From Calliphora vicina (Eukaryota; Arthropoda; Insecta; Diptera; Calliphoridae): a DNA stretch of 64,000 nt. The notes below the pieces were generated by a model. That model worked only from the letters and a program-made list of their open reading frames with translations. It was not told where the DNA came from and made no database searches. Of this stretch, positions 22,501-35,100 are shown piece by piece. Position 1 is the first letter of the stretch. Each line of letters starts with the position of its first letter. The translations under genes were made by a program, and so were the position numbers. The DNA lies in contig NC_088784.1 in NCBI RefSeq assembly GCF_958450345.1, positions 67,419,747 through 67,483,746 on the forward strand. The letters run 5' to 3'.

Positions 22501-24062
22501 AATTTATTTCTGTTCCTTTAGATGGCGCCGTGAATCCCAGGTCCTCACACAGCTACAAGATTTAGCCACACGCTTGCAGTTGCAAACACCACCACCCAGC
22601 GTTCCCATTACCAAGGCCGATTCTCGACGTTCCAGTAAGCGTTTACAAAATCAACAAACTGCCTTTGAAAATGCAGGATTTCAAATAACCGAACAACCAA
22701 CTAAGGTCAGCATTAACGGTTCACAACCGCAAGGTCTTAATGCATTCGGTTCGCAAAATGAATTCAACGCCAGTATGTTTGCGTTGCCATTTTTGCAACA
22801 ATATGCGGCTCAAGGAAACAATGGAAATAGAACAGGTGAGCTAATATATAATGATCTATATTCAAACATAATAAAATCTTAAAATAATACTACGATACGC
22901 AAAGTTTTTTGAGGGAACAGTTTTAACAGGATGCCTGGACATTTTAGAATAAAATTTATGTTTTTGTATTCTATTATGTGTCGATTATGGATGGCAACCG
23001 AACTTCAGTTGCGTTGCCAGAGGGCAACCACAAATTTCTGTTTGCCAGTTGGCAACAGAAAATGATGCTGCCAGTTGCCATCTGTAATACCGTTTAGGCA
23101 ACTGACAACGCAACTAGAGTTCGGTTGCCATCCATAATCGACCCATTAATTATATTCTCCTCTAAAATTTCATACTCTGTGTTTTTTCTTTATACAAGTT
23201 TCGGGCGATATTCAGCCGGACTCTACTGATCAATTGTCACTACCCGAAATTCTCAAACAAATATCTTCAATAATAAATACTCTCATGTTTACTAACATTC
23301 TTCCTTTCACTTTTAGGCAACAATCGTGCTCAATCCCTTATGGATCTCAGGTGCACTTTACCCGGCCTTTACAATCCCCGTTATGTGCTAGAAAACAGCG
23401 ATGAGAAGAATGGAAAATATTTCAATATAACCATAGATGATTTAAAAAATAATCTACAGGATACCCAGAAACAACAGCCACCTTCTCTAATTGGCTCCAG
23501 CTCAAACGATCCCATCTATTGTTCCATCGAACCGAAACAACCTTCTCCACCACAGCAGAGAGGTCAGCAGCCTCAGCAGCGTGAACCCATGGCATTGCCA
23601 CCTCATGTACAGCAGGGCAAACAAGCGCCACCTACAAAATTGGCTCGTAATTGTATATCGTTGGAAAATCTCGATGGCATTAGTAAAGTACAAAATGATT
23701 TGGCTGCCTATGGCAACAATCTGTTGCAGAACTACAATCAACAACAGCAATACTATCTGGCCATGTTGGGCTATATGCAGCAACATCAACAGCAGCGTCC
23801 CCATCCACAGCTACCCTACAATAGTAATTTGAATTTATACCGTAGACCAGGCAGTCAAACGAGTCTCAATCCCTCAGTATTCACAGCAGCGGCTGGGGCT
23901 CCCTTGGCTCCACAATTCCAAAGGCGTAATTCACAACAGTTGCAATATTATGGAGGTTTTGGTTATGCCAATTACACAAATCCTTACGTAACTGCCAACA
24001 GTAAATTGTCATTGGGCAATGAATCCGATGATTATCGCAAATATCGTGATGTGGCTTTATGA
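16508..24062 (+). CDS. Predicted four-transmembrane protein with Q/P-rich tail
   Basis: Five coding exons join in frame: 16508-16657, 17721-17960, 18025-18125, 22522-22835 and 23317-24062, all with GT-AG borders, giving 516 aa. An in-frame TAA at 16499-16501 directly upstream supports the start. Hydrophobic segments lie at about 36-58, 73-95, 100-125 and 139-161; the first is split by intron 1. They are followed by the basic sequence RWRRE and a soluble tail of about 350 residues with polar, Gln- and Pro-rich parts (QQQQ, QPSPPQQRGQQPQQ) and Tyr-rich ends. Short N-terminus and tail are probably both cytosolic. I do not recognise the family; other insect four-TM proteins such as the DUF4728/Pasiflora group have a similar topology but I could not match motifs. 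Intron 3 (4.4 kb) and intron 1 contain mariner remnants; intron 4 a MITE. The splice model is inferred from consensus and phase and is consistent throughout. Confidence 0.82.
16891..17427 (+). pseudogene. Mariner remnant in intron 1
   Basis: Inverted ends TGAGGGCGGGTCAATAAGTC and, in complement, CGAAGGCGGGTTAATAAGTC, with TA on both sides (16889-16890, 17428-17429). Inside, frames give LKKRLHLAKIKF, DQDNAKMHTS and LFPKLKKWLYEKRF, matching the second half of mariner transposases (the QDN aspartate is kept). The N-terminal half is deleted and the frame is broken, so it is inactive. About 540 bp against 1.3 kb for a full mariner. Confidence 0.85.
17428..17720 (+). other. Rest of intron 1 of the four-TM gene
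   Basis: AT-rich intron sequence ending in a pyrimidine-rich acceptor CTACTTTTAG. No other structure seen. Confidence 0.4.
18540..18800. repeat. Degenerate tandem repeat AATTCAAATGAATTTG
   Basis: Units of about 30-45 bp repeat CCAATTCAAATGAATTTG...GAATTGTAATTCGTTT at least three times, with the unit itself built of palindromes (ATTCAAATGAAT). It lies in intron 3 of the four-TM gene. It looks like a short decayed satellite and encodes nothing. Confidence 0.5.
19281..20417 (-). pseudogene. Mariner transposase pseudogene in intron 3
   Basis: Minus-strand copy of near full length. The plus-strand left end CAGGGCCGGTCAATAAG follows TA at 19279-19280. The open part 19437-19706 reads KRPHLAKKNVIFHQENASVH and later GYELLPHPLYSPYLASSDF, the mariner DD34D catalytic core. 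The second catalytic aspartate of HQDNA is replaced (HQENA) and SPDLAPSDF has become SPYLASSDF; stops and frameshifts occur elsewhere, e.g. around 19700-20000. The far end is diverged. Inactive. Confidence 0.85.
20418..21451 (+). other. Intron 3 sequence without recognised features
   Basis: The stretch has imperfect repeats of AGTCTTTTGTTT / GTTTGTTTCTTAAGTC at 20820-21060 (three to four times), otherwise nothing. No coding region supported. Confidence 0.4.
21452..22057 (-). pseudogene. Second, deleted mariner remnant in intron 3
   Basis: The left end after TA is CGAGCGCGGGTCCATAAGTC, a mariner terminus. Segments such as CACAATCTCTCGCACTTTC and CGATCGGCC at 21970-22020 are nearly identical to parts of the 19281 copy (19995-20025), and most of the catalytic region is deleted. 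The right end is lost at about 22057, where an unrelated sequence starting CACAGTGGTATAG begins. Confidence 0.8.
22981..23141. mobile_element. 161-bp MITE in intron 4 of the four-TM gene
   Basis: Inverted ends TCGATTATGGATGGCAACCG and its complement at the other end extend, with small gaps, to AGTTGCGTTG / CAACGCAACT. The centre has further complementary GTTGCC/GGCAAC words, so the whole unit can fold. The target duplication is not clear. It lies between exon 4 (ends 22835) and exon 5 (starts 23317). Confidence 0.75.
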
Positions 24063-24129
24063 GATGAGATGATAATGTATGATTAATTAATAACAACGTA
24101 TGTTAATTATGTTACCGCAAAATGAAAAT

Positions 24130-24135
24130 AATAAA
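24130..24135 (+). terminator. Polyadenylation signal of the four-TM gene
   Basis: AATAAA about 70 nt after the stop codon at 24060-24062 and before the foldback element at 24298. It is the first canonical signal in the 3' flank, hence the likely 3' end. Confidence 0.55.
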
Positions 24136-24297
24136 TTTAAGGTGCTACCATAAAGAGAGTGTAATATCAAGTCATTATTATTTTATACATACACATGTAT
24201 GCTCGTTTACATTTAAACCTTTATATTATTTTTTTTATTGTTTAAAATCGTTTTTATTTATATTTATGTACTCGTAATTGTGTTTAAAATTTTATTA

Positions 24298-25604
24298 CAC
24301 AGTACAACATTTTTCAGTTCATTGCTTTGGGACTCAATTCTGACAATTGCACGTGAAAGTAGCCCCAAAAATAAGAACTTCTGCATCATTAGCTTTGTCA
24401 AGTTGGCTGCCGTAATAATTTAATGACCATACGAATTTTTTTTCCTCAAGGTGGATTTTTATCACTTTTTCTATATTTTAGCACGGTTATATCTCGTATA
24501 CCGTACGGAATATCTCTTTTGTGGCTGAAGCAAAGTTGTAGATATTGAATAGTAGAAAAAAAGTACGGAACATACCTACCCGAAAAAGGTGCACCCAGTG
24601 CCTTAAAAATCGCAAAAATTCCCATTTTTTAAATTTTTTTAACCAATTTTTCATCTTTTTTGCTCAATAACTGGATTACAAATCCAATTATGGACCGATC
24701 ACCATGAAATTAGATCGTGTGATTTGTGTCTATATGAATGTTATTTATCATTACTTTTGTATGTATACCATCATTTTTAACAGATTTATTCACTTTAAAG
24801 TGATTTTCGGAAGCGGGTCTTATATGGGAGCTATGACTAATTATGGACCGATCATAAAAAAATTTGGTACATATAATTTGTTCGGACCAAGGACGAAGCC
24901 TGTTGAAATTGGCTGAAATCGGTTCATTAGTTCACCTTGCCCCCATACAAATGCGCTCCCGAAATTGGACTTTATCGGTCATAAATGTTTAATTTATATA
25001 TGTATCTACACTAATTTCGCTCAAAATAAGTTTTATATATATAAAATTCATGTCAAAAAATTTTATTATGATCGGTCCATAATTATTCATAGCTCTCATA
25101 TAAGACCCGCTTCCGAAAATCACTTTAAAGTGAATAAATCTTATAAAAATGATGGTATACATACAAAATTCATGATAAATAACTTTCACATAGACACAAA
25201 TCACACGACCTAATTTCATGGTGATCGGTCCATAATTGGATTTGTAATCCAGTTATTGAGCAAAAAAGGTGAAAAATTGGTTAAAAAAGGGCATTTTTGC
25301 GATTTTTAAGGCACTGGGTGCACCTTTTTCGGGTAGGTATGTTCCGTACTTTTTTTCTACTGTTCAATATCTACAACTTTGCTTCAGCCACAAAAGAGAT
25401 ATTCCGTACGGTATATGAGATATAACCGTGCTAATATATAGAAAAAGTGATAAAAATCCACATTGAGGAAAAAAAATTCGTATGGTCATTAAATTATTAC
25501 GGCAGCCAACTTGACAAAACTAATGATGCAGAAGTTCTTATTTTTGGGGCTACTTTCACGTGCAATTGTCAGAATTGAGTCCCAAAATCATGTGTTGTAC
25601 TGTG
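24298..25604. mobile_element. 1.3-kb foldback element between convergent genes
   Basis: Two arms of about 600-650 bp are inverted copies: CACAGTACAAC at 24298 pairs with GTTGTACTGTG ending 25604, and long blocks such as CTTGACAAAGCTAATGATG, GTGCACCCAGTGCC and GACCGATCACCATGAAAT match across the centre near 24960. TTATTA flanks both sides (24292-24297, 25605-25610), a likely target duplication. No transposase is seen. It lies in the gap between the 3' ends of the four-TM gene and FAM21. Confidence 0.85.
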
Positions 25605-26130
25605 TTATTAAATAATTTTCTAAAAGCTCGTTTTTTTAATACTTTATTATATTGCTAAAACAAAAAATAATTAAATAAAATATATAAATAAAGGAATAAA
25701 TTTAATGCAAAACATTTTAAACGTTAGCCAAAGATCGAAAAACTAACTCAAGTTAAAAACCAACTATAGTTTATTACAATTGTTAAAAAAAAGAAAATAA
25801 AAAAGAAGAAAGTAAGAATATAAATTGAACATTTTACTTAAATGAAATTGTAAATTTAATGTAATTTAACTATTTTAAAGTATTTTTTTTTTATTATTTT
25901 TAATTTTAAAATTCATTTAATACAACGATTATTTTATTTAATTTAAATTTAAGTTTATCTAAAGAAATTTATATGTAAATACTCGTAATAATTATTATTT
26001 TAAAATAAACTTAATTCGTTTTACGAATTTCAATGCACTTTTTCGTTTTTTTATATAGTAAATAACAGTTTGAGTTTTGTTCAATTATTATAGCTAAAAG
26101 TTTTACAATTAGGGAATATTAATTTAAAAT
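25605..26130 (-). other. 3' flank of FAM21
   Basis: AT-rich sequence with TTTATT at 25933-25938, which is AATAAA on the minus strand about 195 nt beyond the FAM21 stop and may be its poly(A) signal. Nothing else seen. Confidence 0.4.
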
Positions 26131-29100
26131 TTATAATAAATCTGCTAAAGGATTGTCTGCTACAGTTTTCGGTTTAGTGACTTCGGTTGTAGAAATTAAC
26201 GGTTTAGTTGTTGACGGTGCTTTAGAGTTGGGTATATTTGTTCCTAAAATATAATAAATAATCTTATGAATTGTAGTAAATTGTAAAACTAGTAAGAGTA
26301 TTAAATCTGTTTGTGAAGATTATTTTTTACCCTTCACTCAAGTCGAAAAAGTAAAACACATTTTCAGTAGCGCACAATGGTTAAGAAATATTTTATTTTG
26401 GAAATAGTTCGGTAGCTCGTGAACGAGTGGGTATTTATATCTTAATGAAATATCACACAGTCATAGGTATTTACATGGGCTCGAAGTTGGAATGGTGCTA
26501 GTTGGAATGACCGCCAATGTTGGTCCTTTGTGAAAATCGCCAAAAATTCTTTAAAAACTATAGTATTTCGTAATTTAAGTTTTCAAAAACATGACCTTTT
26601 ACTAAATATAAATTTATATTTCTAAGCTAAATTCAAATTTACTAGGTTTTCTTTAAAATATATTCAAATTTAAAAAAATTAACTATCTGTGATAAATATC
26701 ACGTGCACGAAATTGAATCCAGAGGTGCTAACCATTTTTTTAGATTAGCTCTTGTTTTCGAGATATACCGTTATATCGAAAATGGAGGAGGTTGCACAAC
26801 ATATATTCGCGTAACTCAAAAACTTGTTTAGTTTATTGAATAAACTGAAAAAAACGAAATTTCACAATAAAATTACCTTTAAATAAGGCTTAACATTTTT
26901 TTAATCTGTGCAGTCGTTTTAGAAATATTTCCAATTTCTTTCCGCATTTTCAAATTTTTTATGATTTTTAAAAAACAGAAATTTCGATATTTTACTAAAA
27001 AATTATTTTTTTTTGCCCAAAAAAATCTATAAAAAAATTTTTTAGATTTTTCATATTAAAAAAATGTTAAGCCTTATTTAAAGGTAATTTTATTGCGAAA
27101 TTTCGTTTTTTTTTTCAGTTTATAAAATAAACTAAACCAGTTTTGAGTTACGCGAATATATGTATGTTGTGCAACCTCCTCCATTTTCGAAATAACGGTA
27201 TATCTCGAAAACAAGAGCTAATCTAAAAAATGGTTAGCACCACTGAACTTAGCATACTCGAATTAGTTTAACCCACCGGGTATCCCGCTTGACAGTTTTT
27301 ATACCCTTCACCTTCGTGAGAAGGGTATATATAAGTTTGTCATTCCATTTGTAATTTCCACAATATAATTTTCCGACCCTATAAAATATATATATTCTGG
27401 ATCCTTATAGATAGCGGAGTCGATTAAGCCATGCCCGTCCGTCGGTTTGTTGAAATAAATTTTCTGAAGACCCCAGATATCTTAGGGATCCAACTCTTTA
27501 ATAATTCTGTCAGACATGCTTTCGATAAGTTTCCTATTTAAAATCAACAAAATTGGTCCACAAATGGCTGAGATATGAGGAAAAAACCAGGACAACCTCG
27601 ATTTTTGACCTATATCTGGATTACTAAGTCATTAATATAGACAATATGGATATCTAATGATAGATATTTCAAAGAAGTTTGCAACGACGTCTATAATACC
27701 ATAGAAAGTTGGACCTACAATGGGTCAAAATCGGAAAAAAATATTTTTTTACGCGAATTTTTTTTTAACAAAAAAAAAAATTAAAATTTAAAAAAACTAC
27801 AGTTCCTGACTATACGTTCCTGTTGGCATGCCATCTGCCGAGTCACCCCAACCATCAGATTCTGATGCAGGATCCCCTTCCCCGACACATTCGGATTGAC
27901 TTTCGGCGCTTTCGCAGCGAGAACCAAGACGTCATACAAGCAGACGTCGATCGATTGTCAATTGCAAGCGCTCGGAAAACATTGCATCAAACGGCGGTTT
28001 CTGAATCCATTACAGGCTACAGATTCAGAAATGAACACCCCCTTCGATCTTGGATTGTGGGAGACAATTACCCCGGTATTATCAATTAAGACCCTGTTGG
28101 TGCAGTTTCCTCAACTGCTTCCTAGAACGAATTGTTTCTGGCACTTTAAACCGTTGCCCCTCCATTCATCAAAGTCCTCACGACACTTTGCAATTATTCA
28201 ATTGTCACACCAGTTCTTCAAATTTGCGCCCCATAAACCTATGGTTAAGACCAACTGAGGTGGCGCAGTTTCTCCAGCTCCCACTACCACCTACAGACAT
28301 CAACACAAATAATTAAATATCAGGAAAAAACTATCGGCCACAGTTGAACTGTTACAACACCAACAATTTACCAAAGAACATTTAAACTGGTCGAGATAGA
28401 AATTGAATACTGTTCTCCTTTCGGATGAATCCAAATTCGATTAAAGAGGCAGTGATGGGAGAACATTTACAAGACGTACAAAGGGAAAGATACTGGACCA
28501 AGTACACAAATAAGACAGCCAAGTTTGGCGGCCACCTTATTATGGAGTGGGACTGCTTTCAATTTTAAGACTGGAATCAGAGTCATATCAATTTTAAATG
28601 ATGTTATGTATCTACGCTCGTACTTTGGAGATGCCAGCACGATTTTGACCCCAAACACATCTAATGGGTTTTGAAGTGGCCTGTCATCAGATCTCAATCC
28701 CGCAGAAAACCTTTTGGAAATTGTAGTTTGCAAAATACGGATTCAAAATTATACCACAATTGAAATGGGAAAAGTGTAGATCGCAAAATATCGACTCAAA
28801 ATTATACCTTTATTAGAAAAAAGTCGTTTCGAGAAAAACGGCTTTGAATGTTTTACGGCATTTTACTATTTCTTAAATAAATTTTCAACAAATCATGCAA
28901 TTTCAGAAATAAAACCTGATTTAAATAGTGCATGTTGATATCTTTCTAATCTGTATTTAACCCAAATTTTTACTTGTCAAATATACGAGAAAATATTTAG
29001 CAAAGAATAAAACAATGCAAAGAGTTTTTAATCCGACATTTCACACCAATATAAAACTCAGCTATAATTAAAATACATAAATCTTAAATACACAGTTTAT

Positions 29101-32100
29101 AATAGAATACATACCAGTTGTAGTTGAAACTTTTGCAGTTCCACTGCCAAATAAATCATCTTCGTCGCTGTCCACATCACTGAAAAGGCTCGTATTCGTT
29201 TGAGTATTTATTTTGGGCTTATTATCCTTTAACGTACTTTTAGGCACTGTATTTTTCTTAATACTACCTGATGATATAGGGAAATCGTCACCATCACTCT
29301 CATCACTAAATAAAGAAGATTTAGCTGGAGCCTTAATTTGGCTTTTTGAAGTAGACTCAGATGAAACTTTTTTATTTGACGTTTTAGTAGTTTTAGTTGT
29401 TTTAGCTGAGGCTAATTTTCCAAACAAATCATCACTGTCTGTATCAGAATCGGCAAATAATTTTGCAGTCGAATTTTTGGGCGGAGGTGCTGAAACTATT
29501 GGAGGTTTGGTGGAGGATGATGTTTTAGTATGAGTTGATGTTGGACTTTGTAGTCCAGCTACGTTAAGATCCTCATCACTTTCACTGTCTAAAAATGATC
29601 TAAATTGAGATTTGGCTATGCTATTGCTGTCCTTAAATGTGTTTGAAGTTGTGGGCTTTTGATCGGTTCTCCTAAATAAATCACCACCTTCATCATACAA
29701 AAATGCAGGTTTTGTTGAGGATTTTTTGTTGGATTGAGATTGTTTGTCATCTTTTGATGATTGCTGATTTTTGTAGTTAGATGTCGTTGTTGTTACACTG
29801 TGAGTAGCTGCAGTTGAATTTAGAATTGGTGGTACTGTAACCTCTTTTGTGACTTCCATGTTTGTGTTGTTTGCTAGAAGATTTGCCGAGCTAGACACAA
29901 TTTTCTTATCAGGTTGTAACTTTGCATTGGTTTCTCTTGTTGTTGCTTGTGCCTTGTTAACATTTGTTTTCGAAGTTTTGATATGTTTAAATAGATCATC
30001 ATCTTCTTCCTCATCATCGTCAAAAAATAATATACTCTTTGTTTGTGCCGATTTGCTTTTATTATCATCATTTTTATTTAATTTATTCGTACTTTGGATT
30101 TGTTTAAATATATCCGTACTGTTCTTTTCTTTGGTTTTATCAAATACTGGTGTTTTTGATAAACTTTGATTATTCTGAGTTGAAGAAGAACTTTGTGGTC
30201 CTTCATTTAAAATATTGGTTTCTTTGTTAATTTCCAAAGTTGAACTTTTGCTTATATTGTCTATTTCAGAATTATCTGTATCTTTATTGTCAGATAAAAT
30301 TGACGGTAATGGTGTTGAGAGGTCTTCATTATTAATTTTTTTATTAATTTCCAAAGTTGTACTTTTGCTTATATTGGATATTTTAGAATTATCTGTACCT
30401 TTTTTGTCAGATAAAATTGATGGTAAAGCAGGTTCCTCTTTAGAGCACTTATTTAATGTCTTGGGAATATCCTCTGTAGCCATTTGTTTTTGAATTTCTC
30501 CGTTATTATTTTCCGGTTGAACTTGTGTTAACGGGTTTTTAGGAATGTTTGTTTTCGTTTGCATTGTTTGGTTTCGAACTTCGTTCTTTTCATCCTCACT
30601 TTCTAAAGTCGCTGCTTCTTCGATTAAACTCTTGCGATAATTTTCTTGTCTGGCTCTGCGTGTAGACGGTCTTCTTGCAGCTGGGCCTCTAACACGATTT
30701 TTGGTCACGCTGGGTAAAATATGTTCAGTTTCGGCAGTTTTACGAACCTCTACTGTTTGATTTGTTAAAACTGTTGCTTCTTTTTTAGTTGTTAATGCTG
30801 GTGAAACGCTTAAGGCTGGTTTTATAGTAGCATTACCTTGATCTATTACCTTTGTAGTATCCTCTTTAACCTTGCGTAAACTGTTATTAGCTCCTGGTAA
30901 TAGAGCTTGAACATTTATATTAATATGGGGCATTTGTAATTTAGAAACTGGACGTTTATTAGAAGCAGTCGAGTCCTTTTTATTATCAGATTTGGACAAA
31001 GTTTCTTCAAGTTTAGCAGCAATTTGGGAACCCTTGATTTTATGTTCATCGTGGCTAAATTCTTGCTTAACTTCAGGTACTTTATGATCTATTAAGTCTT
31101 TGCTAGATGAGGAATTTAATTCTTCATTAATTGGTGGCGGTTCTTCACTGAATATAGAATGTTTAGGAATGTCTTTTTCTATTTTATTTTGATTTAAAGC
31201 CATTAATGTCTCATTAAAATCATCATAGAATACACTATGCAAACGTTTAGTTTGATTGGATTCAGGCGGAAGATTTGTAGTATCACTAACACCATCATCA
31301 TCGGGAGGTACATCGCTAAATAACTGTAAACCCGTATACAATTTGCTTTGTCGATTATCTATAGTATCTGCTAGATTGTTACTGGCACTAGCCACAGGTA
31401 CTTGGGGTAATTCAGGTTCATAAATATCATTTTCCAAATCTATGGCATTATAATTGGTATTATGTGCTAGTGGGGTTTTACTAAGCGTTTCGAAAAATTC
31501 ATCATCATCTTCAGGTGGTTCATCAAATAATAGAACTGAATTAAAGTCGTATTTATTGGATGAACTTGGTTGCTGGGTTTCATTTAATGAATCCGTAGCA
31601 TTATTCTCTTGCATTATTGATATATTGTCATTGTTATTTAGCTCTTTATGATTTGACTCAATTGACTTTGTTTCCAAGCTTGATGATTCAAGTAATTTAT
31701 CTTCAGTTTTAAATGGTTCAGCTTGCGTTTGATCTTTGTTTTCATTTTCAGTTGAAACATTGTTTTCTTTATTTTCTGTTATTTCGGGCATAGTTTTGTT
31801 CTGATCAATATTATCATCTTCAATGGCAATTTTATTTGACTTATTGTGATCTTCATCAGTTGTAGTTACTTCACTTGTTGGTGTATCCTTAACAATTGAC
31901 GTATTGTAAATCGTGTTTGTTTCTAAATTATTTTTCTCTTTTACAACTTCCAATGATTTTGCTACATTTTCCCTCAAAGTATTTTCTTGGGAAATATCCT
32001 TAGTGCTTGTTTGTTTCGGTTTTTTCGAAAATAAATCCTCTACATCCTCTTCTTCTAAATCATCGAATAGATTTATTTTCTTTGGTTTTTTCTCTTTATT

Positions 32101-35100
32101 CAAATTATCTATATTTTCTACATCCTCAAAATCATCAAATAAATTTACAGACTTCCCGACATTTGTCTTTTCAACCGCAGTTTTATTAGAAGCATCAGCT
32201 TTTGGCATTTGCATGGGTTTTTTGGGATCATCCTTTGTTTTACTGAGATTTAAATCGTCTCCATTATCGTTCGTATCATTAAATATATTTCGTGTTTTAT
32301 GATTCGCTACAATATCAGTTGGTAGGGATTTTGTAATTAAAGAGGGTTCCTGTAATTCATTATCAAATAATAATGCATTCGTTAAAGTGGTTTTACTTGC
32401 TTCTTTAGAGGAATTTGTAATTGATTTTGTATTTAAAGAGGGTTCTTGGAATTCATTATCAAATAATAAAGTTTTGGTTAAAGAGGTTTTAGTTGCTTCT
32501 TTAGAGGATGATCTCTGCACAAAAGCCTTTAAGAAATCATCATCCTCATCATCGCTGTCTTCGAATAATGACTTGGGAGTTTTAGAAACTTTCAAAGGTT
32601 TGTCAACAATGTTTGTTTTAGCTGGCGGTAATGATTTATTTTCGTCATTTGTAGGTTTGACAGATTCCTGTGCTTTAGTTAAAACCGATAATAAGTCGTC
32701 TTTAGCCATATCGTCTTCATCATCATCAAATAGATTAACCGTCTTACGTTTTATATTCCTACCAGAAGATATTGAGGAAGATGTGGTAGATGATGGTATA
32801 TCTTCGGGTGGCTCAGCAAATAGATCCACAAAGGGTGGTGGCTGTGATCTTCTAAAAGCAGAAGGTCTTTCTGTTGTAATAGTTCGATTATTATCCGGAG
32901 GGGGTATGACATTTTGTGCTGATGACACTGATGAAGATGTTGTAGATTCAACTTCTTCATTTGATGGTGGTTCAGCAAATAAATCTAAATATGGCTGAGC
33001 TTGTTGTTTATGTTGCATAGTATTTTCCTTATTATAAGTTGACACTTTAGCTGGAGTTTTTGTGGAATTTTTCGAATTTATCGAGTTTTTACTCTCTGAT
33101 CTTTGAGTTACGTTTTCAGTTTGTTTTGTGATGTGTATGGATTTCTTAACCAATGACGAGGATGGTGTAGATAGAGAGGACGATTCACTAATTGTAGATT
33201 TGTTTTTGATGGCCTTGATGGGTAAACTAGGTGTTCCCGGATATAAAGCCTGAGATCCCCGCAATGATGATGCATTTTTGACTTCGATATTGGTATTTAT
33301 ATTGTCATTGTCTATAGAATTACTGGACGCCCATTCTGTATTCGACTCAAATGATTCATTATCATCCAAATGCGAAGTTGATGATGATTCGGAAAATGCT
33401 TCGGATATTTCATCACCAGAATAACTATTTTCTTGTTGATTTTCATACAGACCCACATGCCATTTGGCATGCCAATCTTTAGAGCCAAATATATAAGGTA
33501 GAGGCTTCTCATTATAGGGGTTAATTGGCTGATAAATGCATCTGTAAATACAAATTAACAGATACAATTTTTAATTTTGTTTGTAGTTGTAGTATTTTTA
33601 TTGTAATTAGTTTTAATCGTAAATACCGTTAATTCTAAATACTATTTTATTTATAAATAATTTAAATTAAAAATTAAAAAAATAAAGAAAATCAATTTTG
33701 AAAAAAAAAAATTGAAATTAATAAAATGTTTTTACATTTTTTTTTTACAAAAAACATTTAAAATTTATATTTTAAAGTATAATTTGGTGAAGGGTATATA
33801 AGATTCGGCACAGTCGAATATAGCTCTGTTACTTGTTTTTTTTCCTTTTTTTTATTTGCAAAAATTTAGTTTAAAAATATTTTACAATGATGATCATTGG
33901 GAAGGAATTATCGGTATTTCTTTGAGATATTTTTCATCTATATTTCTATTTATATAAACTATTTAAAAAATTTTACTTGAGAATAAATTAAATCGAGTAA
34001 TCGATTATTCGTCAATTATTGATCGAATAATTCTTTATTCTTAATCGAAAATTTTTATTCATTCTAATAATATATTTTTTAAACTGTAAAATAAGGGACA
34101 GAAGTTATCAAGCAACTTTGTAAAGTTGAATTTAACTATCAGTCGTTTTATTAAATTCAAATACTTACGTTTTTTCTTTAGATTTTCCTTCATCTTCCTC
34201 ATCAGAATCGTCGAGGTCTATTGAATATTTTTCATGGCAATTTCTAAGAACTTTGAGATTATTATCCAGGAATTTGTTAAGCATCTCTTTAGATGTGGGT
34301 GTATGTTGTTCAGGCTTCTAAAAAGAATAATCAAGTTAATAATTTTTAATAAAAAACCATAATATAACAATAAAAGGTAGAATCACTACAAAATATGTTC
34401 TCAATTCTACATGCCTTGAATTGTCAGACTAATATAAAATAAAAAATAAAAGTACAATTGAAAAAAAAACATCAAAAATTAACTAAATTGAAAAATAATT
34501 TAAATTCAATTTAAATGTTTATTTTAACAAATTTGAAAATAAAATTAAAGAATGTAGAGCAGCCTGCGGTGTTGAGCTGAAGAAACACTCACGGATTTGC
34601 ATGCATCATTTCAATGACTCCGATTATATTGAACTGTATTTCAAATATAAACAAAATATTTCTCAATTTTCATTTGTTATTATTCGTATTTTTGGATTTC
34701 TGTTTTTTATTTTTCTATTATTTGACGTAACAAGGCATAGCATTTTAAACTCTCTCCCTAGTGATTCTACCTTCTAATGGTTGTATCATGATAAAAAACT
34801 ATTCTTATAAGACAACCAATTAGAATTTAAAAATAACTATATTTAATTAGCATTAATTTTATAAATTATATACCATTGCCGCATTCCCTTATCAATAATT
34901 TCTTGCCAATACTTACATTTTCACCATCACTGCTGGCCTCATTTGCATTTGCCAATGTTTCATCATCATCTTGCACTCGACATTCAACAAACTGATTACC
35001 AAACTGTAATGTGGTGAGACTATTTGCCACATTATCCAATGCTATATTCGTTGATCTAACATTGTTGTTGAGTTTGGTAAGAGCCTCTGTAGTTTTTGTA

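Noticed and set aside
29068..29114. C-terminus of FAM21 ending at 29068
   Set aside because: A donor ACTG|GTATGT at 29115 leads in phase to the exon at 26243-26131 with a natural C-terminus; the rest is intron.
29213..32998. Plus-strand frames of 90-203 codons opposite FAM21
   Set aside because: They are antisense shadows of the repetitive acidic coding sequence, Ser/Leu/Phe-rich as expected from complemented Asp/Glu/Asn codons.
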